DNA from: Acanthornis magna
Taxonomy: Eukaryota; Chordata; Aves; Passeriformes; Acanthizidae
NCBI GenBank assembly: GCA_036785705.1
Contig: JAWUZG010000136.1
Span: forward strand, 2,108,001-2,172,000
Direction of reading: 5' to 3'
DNA: 64,000 nt
The first letter of the stretch is position 1. Each line of letters begins with the position of its first letter. Made by a program: the position numbers and the translations under genes. The notes under the pieces were generated by a model, which was not told the origin of the DNA, ran no database searches, and was given only the letters and a program-made list of their open reading frames with translations. Positions 1 through 12,300 of this stretch are shown in pieces.

Positions 1-1519
1 GCTTATGCTCCACTTAAGATAAATGAAGGGAAACAGGGTACAAATCCTCTTTCCCCAAATGTTTATAATAGCACCCCAAAAATTCCTGTATTTCTCTTTC
101 CAAAGAAAAGCCCTTTGAGGGTCAAATTCAAATGCAAATGTGTATGTTTTATGCCTTTTGGTCAGCTGAGAGGTATTTCAAATGGCAACTGCAGGCCTGG
201 CCAAGATTGTTTTGAATTCTGGGGTCATCCCCATCCTTCCCAAGTCAATGGCATGACAGAAAAAAAAGGCAAGGATCCTTTCACTCTCATGGCTTTCAAA
301 TTATTCACAAAAAAAAAAAAAACAAAAACAAACAAAAAAAAAAAAAAACCACCAAAAAAAAACCCCAAACAAAACCTGGGATAAATTTAGATAGAAATAG
401 ATTTTTGCAATAATAATTATAAAAAATGTATCTTCGGGAGCTGAGACTTTACCATGTGTACTGAAAAGAGATTTTTCACTGCTTTGTGAAGATTAAAAGC
501 ATCCCTGAAGTTCAGCAGAAATAATTGAAAGTCTAAATTAAATCGCAAAGTTAGAAACAGCCATAAACAACTGCAATTTAATAGTAAATTTAAATTAGGT
601 TGGGACAAGGCATAAATGTGTTTGGATAAAAAAAAGATTGAAAATCTGCTGTTAAAAATGACAATATATTAATCAAAACAAAAAATAAAAAGACCTACAG
701 TAGCAGACTAGAGAACATGATCTGGAGGGAACAATGAGAATCTAGGTGACAATATTGATCTAGATAATGGAGAATTAAAAAAGTTAAAAGAGGAACCTTG
801 AATGTGAACTATATTTAATTCAAACCCATTGAAGCAAGTGAAGTGCATGGGTAATGCAGCAGTACTGATGTCTGGAATGTGCAAAGACACTAATTGCAGT
901 ATTCTTTGCTAATTAAAGAACCTATAATTATAGCAAAAGGATTTCAAAAACTATCTTGTTACAGCACTAAGACAATGTCATGTAAATGACTTCCTCCACA
1001 TACACAAAGGTGGAATTCCACTTCCACATGCACCAATCGCAGATGCTCTTTACTAAATAAACAGAATATGAAGTAGTGATCAAATGCCTTTATAGAGAAA
1101 AGATATGAACAGATTTTTGTCACTTCTCCATTTCTTTGTGATCACAGTGTCACTTGAGCTGAAAGAACAACTCAACTGGCCCCAACTCACAGACACAAAC
1201 CTGTAGTTTTTCTCCCATCTGTGTATAACTTCCATTTGTATCTGAATTGATGTAGAGAAAGGGTTAGGAACTTATAACAGACCTTGAAAATTTTCATATA
1301 TTTAGTTAATGTTTGTCCCTCAAGCCCCTTTTCTTCAGAGAGCAATCCATGGCTCTATTTTCATTTTCTACTGCTTCCTTCTATGTTGTTGCAATTAAAT
1401 CAGCGCAATGTACTTTTGTTAATAATATCAGCAGTATCATCCAGAAAAGCGAAATTTGGGAAAAAAAGTTTTCATTCTTCCATTTGAGTCTCTGTGTTTA
1501 GCCCAGTCCATTGAATCAG
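1..1519. other. Unique AT-rich intergenic or intronic DNA
   Basis: No supported gene. The short open frames here (up to 89 codons) have no recognisable domain, and the longest is extended only by the A-rich tract near 308-376, which reads as poly-lysine. No CR1 or LTR motif was seen on either strand. Confidence 0.6.
308..376. repeat. A-rich / A+C low-complexity tract
   Basis: Long A runs are broken only by C (AAAC, AAACC and CCCC groups), with no T until the end and a single G close to it. It is the complement of the T/G-only tracts at 27.5 kb and 48.2 kb. It is a low-complexity repeat, not a processed-transcript tail that I can tie to any parent gene. Confidence 0.8.
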
Positions 1520-2130
1520 CATGATTGACGTGGGATATGCTCAAAACCCTTTTAATTAGTTGATGAAGGCCAGCTGACGTAAAGGTCACTTGTGGGACAT
1601 AGCATTAATGTCACTCTCTCCCTTGGAGTGAGTGACAAACAATTATCTCTATGCTAGGATTTAATTGGATTGATATCTAGCGTTTCAGCAGTGGCAGCTG
1701 CCTCCAGGATGAATATTTTTTGATATATGCAATTACATGCCATCATGAGATTGTTGCCGATTAATGTCAGCCCATCAGAACTGTCACCCAGAAAAGGAAA
1801 TAAAGGCAGACGCTACTGCTCAGGCCTGAAAAGATAATGATGACCCTGGAGCCTTCAGTGTGGCTTTCTGATAAAAGCACAGCTTCTCGAACTACCTCAG
1901 GCAATGGATTTAAAGGCAGCCTGTTTTATTGGGTGTCCATTTGTTATATTAGTAATCTCAGGAGGAAACACCTCAGTCTTTTGGAAAAAGGTGTCGGAGG
2001 AGATAAAGAGAAATAAATGAGAACTTAATTGAACTCATGAGTGTCACTTTTAAGCTTAGCAAGGAAAGAAAGACAGTGTGATCCAGCAAGAGAAATGTCT
2101 CTTGTCTCCAGAGTTTGAGCAAGAGACATG
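1520..2130. promoter_or_regulatory. Candidate conserved non-coding element (enhancer-like)
   Basis: This block has no repeat, balanced complexity and many homeodomain-type TAATTA/CAATTA/ATTAAT cores, for example TTTTAATTAGTTGATG near 1550, TAGGATTTAATTGGATTG near 1660 and GATTAATGTCAGCCCATCAG near 1758. It also has TGTCA/TGACA cores near 1610, 1633 and 1786. It lacks the poly-A and poly-T decay typical of neighbouring neutral DNA. Such texture is common in deeply conserved elements of vertebrate gene deserts. This is pattern recognition only; no alignment was done, and the boundaries are approximate. Confidence 0.3.
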
Positions 2131-4839
2131 AAAGCCATGGTGGGAATTGTTAACTAACGATGTGCAACCACAGTGCAATGAGCAGTTGATTGCCTTGGCT
2201 GGGAATGGAATCCCTGCCACAGACAATCAGTGTCAATCTCTTAAAGGAATCAGTCCGGAGGCTTAATTTCAGAAAAATCTCAGTGATTGTCCTGGGTGTG
2301 CTATCCTGGGGAATGTCTGCCTAAGTGATCTTCACAGGTCAGGCTTGTTTGGTTAAAACTTCTGTTGGCTTGAGAATAGCACTGTTTTTGGCTTGAGTAT
2401 CTGGTGCTTACTGAGTGCAGGTTCTCACTTTGCTGTGGCTGGAAAGACAGAATACATCCCAATAAAGTGATGTGGGCACAACTTCCAGGAAATATCCTCT
2501 CCTCCCACACCGTGCTCTTTTTTTCTTTTCTCTGGGATGCAGGTACAACAGCAGATCCCAACCAAGCTTTGTGCAGACTGAGGAAAACTTATTTAGTTCT
2601 ATGGATTAAATTGACTGCTGCCATTGCTATTTCCTTCTCCTCCAGAGAAAAGGTGGAAGTACTCCATTAATCAGATTTGGGTTTCCAGTTACCAAATAGG
2701 CATAGAGGGCTGAAGACTTTTATTATCCTGTTCCACATTTCCACTACAGTTTTTTGAGCCTATTCATTCTTTCTTTTCATAATTTAAACATATGGAACTG
2801 CTTGTGTTTTTCACTGTGTTCTCCAACCCTTCCATGTATTCTCAAGGCTCTTCTCTGTGCCATCTCAGTTTTTCAGTATTTTTTTCATCTCTTGATTGAA
2901 GATTGGAAGCCATAATTCTAGAAAAGGTCTTGTCCATAAAGGCGGGGGTCACATCTCTCTTTTTTCTCAATTGGCCATTCTTTGTAAAACCAAATCCATT
3001 TGATTGCTGGGAGTTTATTTTTATGTGGTAATTTGAAATGATCCTTAATTATTTTCCAATTAATTTTGCCAGGGTACTTATCCTGCAGCAATAACTAACA
3101 CCCCCATACAACATACGGGCAAGAACTGGTGTATTTGGAAAAAAATGCAATATTAACCCACTGTGGACAAGTCCTCTTTCACTCTTGCCGTACAAAATGT
3201 GAGGGGTAACCAATATTTTGGATTTTTTTAAAATTTAGTTTTTAACTATATGTTACAAAATCAAATGTCCAATTGCAGTCTATTGCACTGCTGCCTTTTC
3301 CTTCATCAGCCAAATTTTTTTGTCTTTTTAGGCAAGATACTAAGTTAGCTTGGTGAAGTTTTTTCCAATATTGATTGATGTTATTTTTTTTACTTTACTT
3401 TACCTTTTATATTACTTGAACCCCTTGTCTGCTGCTCCATTATTTTGCTCAAGATCAGTATCAGACTATGAAGAAAATAATTACCTGTGTCATTTATCCT
3501 TTTTTAAAATGTTGGTGACTTCAGTTCTTTCTTGTCTACATCTCCATCCCCATGTTAAGAAAAATATTTACCTTCTAATAATATTATGTTTTTAATTATT
3601 TGATATACAATGTCAGAAAGACGGTTAAGATCATCTCACTACTTGAAAAGGTGGACAAAATTTCATTGAAGAAAAAGTTATATTTTTAATTAGAAAAAGT
3701 CCTGTACCTTTTACAGAAGTGAAACAAAGCAAACTTTCTACATTACACACCACCAATTTCTGTTACAACGTATGACCATGAAGAAAACAGAATTTTTTTT
3801 ATAAATACTCAAGAAATGTCAAGATTTCTATCATGCTGAGATGTCCAACGAATCATTGTCCAAGACAAACAATGAGCAAGTAACATCTGAATTTTCAAGT
3901 GATAAAAAGCCCTAACAACCAACCAACCAACCAGACTGGATTCTTGTCCAATTAAAGTTTTAAATTCTTACAAATTGTAAATACATTTAAAATGAGACAA
4001 ATGCCATTTGTGCACCCTGTTCAGATGAAAAAAACCCCAAGCCCTGACAAACAAAGGTTTTCAAAGAAAATTATAATAAGCCCAACACAAATCAATCTCA
4101 CCAGGAGTACATTCATTCATGTTAGACAGTAAGAACTCTGAGCTGGGGAAGATGAGAAAAATACACCTCATTGATTTTTCCCAATCTAATTTATCATCAT
4201 TTCGTGGCACAATCGTATTTGCATGGTGTGACAGAGCAGCTGGTGCTGTCTGTCTTCTTGAGCTTCTTGAAGGTATCAGTCTCCAGGATCAGCTTTGTCA
4301 CATTCCAGGATGAGAGTTGAGGAAATATTGCTGTGATCTAAGTCTGAAATACATGAGGTACCTCAGGCTGGTGAAGGTATTGAGGGTATAACTCTATATG
4401 CTGTAGAGAGAAAATTACTTTCAATGCCATATAACTTACTTTTATTTCTTTGTGTATAGGAAGTCAAGGAAAGTCACATTTCCAACGTGGTTAAAAACTT
4501 TACACTGTAACTTCTAAGAATTAGCATACCTAAATCTTGTAACAGCTGTCCTGGAAATATTCCAGATGTCATTTAAGCTTCAACACATCTATTCAGCATT
4601 CTATGTCCACAGTATTAGAGCCAGAGATCTAATATGGTATGATAAAAATAAACAAAACTTGAAAAACAAACAATTTTGCTGCTGTCTGAAACCACAATGT
4701 GACTCAGATTCTTATTTCTAAAGAAGAAAAGACAGCAGTTTAAATTTAAAACTAGTTATCTTTTGTTGCTGTAGTTGTTTTTTATTTGCTTTATTTGCTT
4801 TTTAGAATGAGATTGGCACAGCAAGCACAGGGATGATAA
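2131..4839. other. Unique AT-rich DNA, no gene seen
   Basis: Contains short random open frames only. A small CAAC-type simple repeat (about four copies of CCAA) lies near 3917-3933. The part near 2740-3120 vaguely resembles a very old LINE remnant (noted separately). Otherwise nothing recognised. Confidence 0.55.
2740..3120 (-). repeat. Possible ancient CR1/L3-like LINE remnant
   Basis: The order of phrases (CTCCAACCCTTCCATGTAT near 2821, TCTAGAAAAGGTCTTGTCC near 2918, TTGGCCATTCTTTGT near 2972) is reminiscent of the reverse complement of the end of old CR1/L3 LINEs, where an 'assayed as dispersed copy' phrase order of this type recurs. Divergence is high and I cannot align it by eye with certainty. 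It may be unique DNA. Confidence 0.2.
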
Positions 4840-5060
4840 TCCACAGTTAAAAATCTCATTATTTATTAATTATGCTTGCAAAGATGTTCAGTATAATATA
4901 TACAGAGTGGCCACACGATTTGGCTGCACATTTATTTATTTATGGAGTCAGCATAGCTGGCCCATAAGTATGCAGCATTATGGTTTCCACTCGTAATTAC
5001 TGGGAAAATACATCACTATGTAAACAACACTCTGTGTAATTCTTTTGACTGAAATCCAGT
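4840..5060. promoter_or_regulatory. Candidate conserved non-coding element
   Basis: Non-repetitive and rich in homeodomain and forkhead-like cores: ATTTATTAATTATGCTTGC near 4861, a TTTATTTATTTATGGAGTC stretch near 4931, CTCGTAATTACTGGG near 4990 and TGTAAACAAC near 5019 (a forkhead-type core). It also contains a long non-AT section with no simple repeats. Candidate by texture only. Confidence 0.3.
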
Positions 5061-6549
5061 GATTTCTTACCTCAAGATCCACTGCCAAGAATGTCAATAG
5101 AATTGTACATTTCTATTTGTAGACAAGAAAAAAGCCCTGTGTTTTACTTGTAGCTGAAGGAATTTCAGCGTTTCAGAGATTTTTTCTGCATATATGGGCA
5201 GCTTAGCCCCCAAAAGTCATTTGAATAAGGTTTGGTTTGTATGAGTGAGACAAGAAGTGAGAGAATTGCTTTGCTTCCTAGAAAATACAGATATTCAAAC
5301 AGATCTCCCCAGTTTATATCATCAGAGGACCTATAGCAATGACATCCGTGTATATCAGGTACCTGGCTTTCCCTGAATATTTACAGTGAAACAAGATGTT
5401 CCCATCCATTTTTAGATATTTGAAAAAAAAATCCATCCCTCAAGGGGAAAAGAAAGAATTATGAGCTCAGATTGTGTAATTATACATAATTGCTTTGACT
5501 CCAAGTAAGTTACATTGATCCACACTGGCTCAAGACCTAGCCACTAATATTTATGTTAACTTGTCCAACGCAGAGCCTGAAGGTATTTTTGTAACATTTG
5601 TTGTTATTTCAAGGTCTTGGCATGAATTTTAATGCTCATGAAAATCAGGTGTCAATAATAATAGAGCAAGCAGTAGCAGAGCAGTCAAGGGAAGTTTCTC
5701 ATCCAGGTGGGAGGAGTAGGATACAGAGATTATGTGGATGATTATGATTAGATTTATTGCTAATATGGCATCTAAATACTGCCACTGAAGTATCCATACT
5801 TTGAATGCACAATTGTATCAATGTACAATATTCAAATTACCTTTCTTAGCCAATGTTTTGCATATTCTTGACAATATAATGACATTTGTCGTAACAACGC
5901 ATATTTAAGGCTTACTGTCACCTTTGTGTTGCACATCTCCTGCTCACTGCTCACTTATTTGTCATACTTTGTTTTCAAAGTGCAAGAGAGAAGTATGAAT
6001 CCTTCAAGGTCCTAAAACACACATATCTTTAATAACCAGCATAAAATATGATGCAAAAAACCACTCTCTATACACCTGAGGACTACATTTAAAGCTAAGA
6101 AACAGCTTTTCATGTATTTTATGTATTCTTCATGTACCCGTTAGCTATTCCTTTCTTTCCGCTTCAATTGTTCTCAGGTTGGTTCCAAATTTTCCTCTCC
6201 AGAGCCTTTGCAAAGGAACAGCAGGAACTTTTCCTCCTCAAAAAAAACACCTAATGAAAAACTAATGTTAGGTGATTTATTTACACAAAATAGGTAGTAG
6301 TTCATGCTAGAATAGGGAGCTTTGTCTCCCAGGGAAAAAAAAGGAGTTTTAAAGCTTCTTAGATAGATGGTGCACAGATAAATACACGAATTATGATGCA
6401 AAAGGCAGAAAATTGAGGAAAATCTTTGTTTTCCTAAGTAACAATGTTTGAAGAAGGAGGGTGAGGCTGGGTGTGTGCATGGCAGCTGATCAAAACCAAC
6501 CACCCATGTATGGGATGAAAAGCTGTTAAATTCTTCTGGGAATATCAGT

Positions 6550-6580
6550 TAGCTAAATTTTGTAGCTAAATTTTGCTAAA
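6550..6580. repeat. Short tandem duplication, 13-bp unit
   Basis: The unit TAGCTAAATTTTG occurs twice back to back (6550-6562, 6563-6575) and is followed by a further CTAAAT. Replication slippage is the simplest explanation. Confidence 0.85.
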
Positions 6581-8135
6581 TGTAAACAGCGGTCCAAGTA
6601 AGATCTGTAAATTAAAATGTCTATGTAAAACAGGCCTGGCTTTGAAGAAACTATTTAGATTAATGGGCTATACCAAAAAAAGCTTGTTAGTGTTTCCAAT
6701 TTTGTGATATCTATTAATCAGGGGTGACTGTTTTCTGAACTATCACAAGCACAATTCCATGCAAATTAGTTCAATTAAAAATTAATTAATCAGCTAGTTG
6801 TTCCCTTTTATTGTTTCGTTTTCCCTTTTTTTTTCCCCAAGTCAAAGTTAGACACAAACCTCCTTGCTTGGGGTGAAAATGCAAATTCTCTGATACAAAA
6901 ATGAGAGCAGGAATCTGGGTGTCTTCAATCTCTGTGATATTTTGAGGAGCAAACAGAAATAATAACAACAGAGCATGAAAAAGCAAATTAGCTATACAAT
7001 TGTATTGACCATAAAAAAAAATAAAGGTACAGTTTAATCCTAAATAAATATATTTACTGAGTATATACAGGGACAATAAGATAACTCTCCTCAAGCGTTA
7101 TCTCCGGAATAGACTCCTAATCCCCACAGATAATTTGGGCAGGTTATTTTCGAAAGACATCTATTACAGACACAGTCACTAAATATACCTATACTGGTAA
7201 AAAAAGCATGGCTCAAGGAATGGCAGATAATTACCCAGATTGTTCAGCTCTCAGTTTATATCCTATTTATGGCCAGTAGCAACTAGGAGACAGCATTGGC
7301 AAAGGGTGTGAGTGGCAGCAAATACTAAAAACTAGTCATAATAGGCAATTTGAATATGGTCATCCAATTTAGGGAGGGAGGAGGGCAGGCTGAAGCATGT
7401 GGATGTGAATTGTTTCATGCTCTTCAGCACCTGGGTTAAAAACCAAGTCCTGATTGCTTTTATTTGTACCACAGTTGCAGACAATTCTGGAATTTTTTTT
7501 TATTTGCTTGCACGTGGGTTTTTTTTGTGTTTTCTTCCAAATTTTTGCATTGCCTGTTTCAACAGCCCAAGGTTATTTTATAAAACCTTTCTGTAAGCAC
7601 AACTGTGCCTAAAAGATGTTTTCCTGGCCCAACAGTGACTTTGTCATGCTCTGAGATGGCAAAGCTTTGCTAGCAGAACTTTCTGAATATAGATGTGGCG
7701 ATTGGAGATCTGATTAGGTTCTGGCAGTTATTGAAAAACAGAATACAGTGAGCACTTCTAAAGAGTTTGTAGAATAGATAAAGGGTGATTATGCTATTGT
7801 TCCACAAAGCAATTACACTGCAAAACACTGACACAGCCCTTCTCTAGACAGACAAGGGTAAATTGTCATGGTTTGTTGTGTGCTCACTCCAAGTGAACAA
7901 CTGTGGGGTCGTAATTAAATTTGGCAACCTGGAAATTTTGGAGAATCAAAGATGTCTGGGAAAAGGAGGATGGCTTATAGTCCGTGGAATTTTATTGCCG
8001 GACAATCTCTGTGCTGGAAAATGTGAAGATCATTATGGTGTAGCTGTTCTCTGCTTTTTAACAGCACAGGAAATACCCAGAACAAAATGTGAGGATTTCA
8101 GAGGCAATGGTGTCTCTGTCACTGACAAATACCTT

Positions 8136-8178
8136 AAAAAAAAAAAAAAAGAAAAGAAAAGAAAAAAGAAAAACAGAA
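8136..8178. repeat. A-run followed by AAAAG repeat
   Basis: About 15 A are followed by AAAAG/AAAAAG units. No target-site duplication or parent coding sequence was found upstream, so I treat it as a simple repeat rather than a retrocopy tail. The 106-codon open frame that runs into it ends in lysines for this reason. Confidence 0.85.
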
Positions 8179-9313
8179 AGTAAACCTCCATAGTTTTGTA
8201 GCTGAACATGTAAAATATATAACTGATGGAATAATCACCTCTGTGAAGAATCTCAGTCTTGATGAAATTCAATAAGAGGAAGCACTAAAATTACTGAATG
8301 TGATTTCAATCAAAGAAAGGAATTGAAGCTAAATTCAGTTAGGGTAGACCTGGTCTAACATGACTCCTGAACTTTCAGACAGAGAATTATCCTTGTACTC
8401 TCTCATTTCTGGTCATGGTCATTTATCTAATGTAGTTACGTATTTAATCCCATTTATACAGTGTCCTGTACCTATTTGAACTATTTTATATTAGATCATG
8501 TTTTATAAAATATTAAAATCATATTCCTAATTTCTGACTTTCTGAAACACTAAGTGCAGAAGAGAGATCTGCACTTTGCTCCAAGAGGTTTACAAGGGAA
8601 GGGAACTGATTTATGTTTTCCATATCTGGTACATGTTCTTTCTGCATAGCACTGGAGATTTCCAAAGAAACTACACAACTGAAGTAAAACTTCCTTTTGT
8701 AAGACACAAATTTCTGCTGTATTTCCAGACTTCTTTGCAAGCACTTTATCAGTGTAGTGGAGGAAATTAATTCCTGTATTTTCTATATCAAATATGACAA
8801 GTGCTAATAAGCTTGTCTGTTCAGAACATTTTAGATGGCTTAGAAGTAGATTTTATTTAGAGAACGTACCAAACTGACACTTTGCTGGGAAAATGATTTG
8901 TACTAACAGATGGTGGGATGGTTTTTGTTGCTTTCTTTCAGGCTCTGTATTGAGCATGACAGACATTTCAAGGCCAAAAACCAAAGGTTTCACAAGCTTA
9001 TATGAAATATTAGCATGAAATAGAATTAAGTAGGACCCAAATGTGCTGTCACTGTCCTGACTTCTCTTGCCTAGGCAAAGCCCTCTTCTGGAAGGTGCCC
9101 AGTGAAACAGCAGCAGGAGAAATAAGTTCCTGTATCAAGTAAGGCTGTTTTTCTGTGAGCATCTTGTGGAGCTTTCAGAGCAGATTTGGGCAGGTGTTGC
9201 TTCCCCATTAACTTCTGGGCTGAATTCCACAGTAAAATAACTTCAGGACTGGTTTCCTCCCTGCCCACACTGCCACTGCATTTGGCTTGATGCCTTCCAC
9301 GGGAGATGCACCC

Positions 9314-9361
9314 GCCTTGTCCAGATTTAAACCTGCCTTGTCCAGATTTAAACCTGCCTTG
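9314..9361. repeat. Tandem repeat, 21-bp unit, just over two copies
   Basis: A perfect 21-bp unit starting GCCTTGTCCAG is present at 9314-9334 and 9335-9355, and a partial third copy begins at 9356. Because 21 is a multiple of three it yields a repeated heptapeptide in minus-strand open frames, which look gene-like but have no other support. Confidence 0.9.
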
Positions 9362-12300
9362 GCCTTGCAGTGACTTTTGTACCATCTCCATCTGCTTGGA
9401 CGCCTTTCAGCATTGGTGGGGCTGTACGAGGTTCCCACATCCACAAGGCTTTTGGAAATGACATCCTGAGCCCTAGGGAGCACCACTGAGGATAAAAGAT
9501 TTTATCAGGGGTGAATTTGTTTTCCTCTTCTCCCCCCAACCGCCCACTGAATAGCGATGTCAGAAGAAAGCTGTTTTTCACCTGCCTATTGCATATTTGT
9601 GCTTTCTGTCACAGTTATGAAGCATTTCCTTTCCATGTCTACAGATATAATCTATTCCATTATCTAAATCTCTCCTTCTGTGGAGCATTTAACAATAAAT
9701 AAACTTTGTGGTTTTGCCTAATCTGAATTGGATCTGTCACATCTGGAGAACCAGTTTACTGCATTTTTGAAGAGCTTATTTTTGTCTTTGGAGATGCACA
9801 AAGTAATGGAAAAATGTGTGTGAATGGTGAATGGCAAAATGCCTGGTCTGGTTAACACAGACACACTGCACAGAAATTGCCCTGGCAAAACACAGTCAAA
9901 AGGCTCAAAATTCAGTGAATTTGGGGAATATGAAAGCTCTTAGAACTCTGTAATGCAGTTGAAAGCAATCAGTCTTTGTCAATACAGAAACACTCATTTA
10001 AGTAACTAGAATATTCAAAGGAAGGAGTTCCTTCATTCCTTTTTCTTTTTAATTAAAAGAAGGAACAACTAAATAAGAATTCATACTAATAATTATTTTC
10101 TTGCCAAATAGTGTGCCTGAACTGGAAATATATAGAAATATATAGATGATGATAGAATATAAAAGAGCAGTGAGGAGACTTATACAAGGGAATATAAGAA
10201 AGGAAAAAAAAAAATTTTAAATGTTTTCCTCCAGATATTTTTAATTTATTTTCTGTCCAGTATTAAATTCTATTTTTTATCTTGCCTTTCCAGAAACTGT
10301 TTAAATTTGTAAAGATCAGATTACTGTAGACTAAAACTTTGTATTTTACAACTAATTGTACTTGTATTTTTTACTATTCTGGTTGGTGAACTTCTTTCCG
10401 TCATTTCCCATCCCATTGGGTTTGGTTTCTTTGGTAGCTCTGTTTTTATTTTCTGCTTTTCAGGATTAAAATTTCACACTGTTTGGTGTCTGCTCTTATC
10501 TCAGTAGTCTCCAGATTCCCCACGCTGTGGTCGGGAAGGCTGTGAAAGGATGGGTGGATAACATTATTTTACAAGAAATACTTCAAAAGAGAGCTGTGTT
10601 GGCTCTCTGAGAGCCTGACCCATCCCGCTGCCTTTTTGCCAGCAAGAATTCCTCTGTAGGTCTCAATTAGCTTTAGATCACAGCCCACGTCCATGCAATG
10701 ATTTCCAAAATCATGAGGATAAATAGATGCAAACTGTTTATGAGAGTTTAACAACTCATTTCATACGTGCAGAATAAAAGCAGGGAACAAATTAAGGCCA
10801 AACCAAACCCTGCTATCTAATAGTAAAAGCATTCAGCTCTTTTGGTCTTCAAAATGCTGTGTGAATATTGGTTTACACTTTTTAAAATGCCCACATGAAA
10901 TAGCAAAATTGTACTCGTGTTCTTTAGAGGTGTGAGTGGCTGAGAAGGGAAATAACTTGTGGGGAGACAGTGTCAGAACAAAGATAAAGAGTCTGTAATC
11001 CCAAATCCTGATTTTCCTGGTTACTTTCAACCATACTGCTCCAGCAAATTATTTTTAGCATTCAATTGGAATTACAAAGGAAACGCTTTAGGCACAAATC
11101 AGTAATTTAACAGAGTAAAATAAAGTGTTTTCTGCATTCAGGAGTCTGCACACAACACAAAACAGACAATGAGGAAGTCATGTATATTTAACAATTAATG
11201 CTAATGATTTCACTATCTGTAAAAAGAGAAATACCAAGACCGAATGGGAGAAAAAAGCTCAATAAATGAGTGTGAAGTTTGTGAAGAAGCTGACTTAGGT
11301 CTATCCATCAATTCTATAATACAATTTGTGACTTGATCCTCTGTGAAGCTTTGCTGTCTTTCAAGGCCTGAATATGTCCACTGCCTGTGCAAACCTTTCC
11401 AAAATATTGTCTGCAATTCAGTGTTATCTCATCAATGAAAACCCACAACTTAATTTGAGTCTCTGGCATTTCTGATCAGATTTACAACCGCTCATTTATA
11501 TTTGACGCATTGTTTTCTAGGTTGCTTTAGAAAGACAAAATATTTGCTAATTATGGGAAAAACAACTTGTCAAGCATCAAGTGGAAGAATTTCTCAAAAG
11601 TTTAGGGGAAACTGTTCTTACTAGAGCTGTCAAAAATTAAAACCATGAGGCAAAAGATGTTAAGTTCTTTCAGTCTTTTGATGTCTTTGGGAGCTCTTGA
11701 AAGAAGGACCAAATTGCACTCTGGGATGAGTTTCAAAATCAAGTTTGCAGATCTGAGTACATGAAGACAGTTCAAACACCATTTCCCGCATTTTTGTTGT
11801 TTGACTCCCTGAAATTGCAGTAAACTTATAAAAGTAGGGTCAGGCAGGAGACTGAAAATAATGTCAATACAAGGAAAGAGGATGCTGTCAAAAAGCCTCA
11901 GCATTAGCTGTGGACCTGAACATGGAAAGAGAAATATAAATGTGGATATAGGAATATCTATTTATATAGTCCCAGCAAATGGCTTGAATGTAGTCAATGC
12001 TGTTCCATAAGAAGATCTAGAAAACCACCTAGACTCAGGCAAGGTATGCTCTTTATTAAATCTGTAAAACATCCTTGGCATCACAAATTATTTTATCGTC
12101 AAATAAAAAACTGATCTGTTGAAAACTAACCCCATCCCGGACATCCCAAGAGTAATTAATTTTAAGTATCTCCAGCTTTTGCTCGAGCTGGACACTTTTT
12201 CCTATGGCAGAAAAATAGGGTGGAGTGGTGTGAATGCAGAAATATAGGAAGAACAGGAGGGACAGTAACCCTTCAACACCTCCTGGAGTTTAGACAAAGG

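Larger units (their letters stand above)
5061..9313. other. Unique DNA, no gene seen
   Basis: Only scattered open frames of at most 109 codons with no domain similarity. It contains a 13-bp tandem duplication at 6550-6575 and an A/AAAAG tract at 8136-8178. The part after about 9040 is somewhat more GC-rich and ends in a 21-bp tandem duplication. No transposon recognised. Confidence 0.55.

Noticed and set aside
132..139. Octamer ATGCAAAT (also near 6759 and 15750)
   Set aside because: The 8-mer recurs by chance in AT-rich DNA, so it is not evidence of regulation alone.
7863..8183. 106-codon frame ending at an A-rich tail, resembling a processed retrocopy
   Set aside because: No target-site duplication, no polyadenylation signal in the right place and no recognisable parent protein. 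CR1 rarely makes poly-A retrocopies.
9071..9391. Heptapeptide-repeat frame on the minus strand
   Set aside because: The repeat comes only from the 21-bp tandem duplication.
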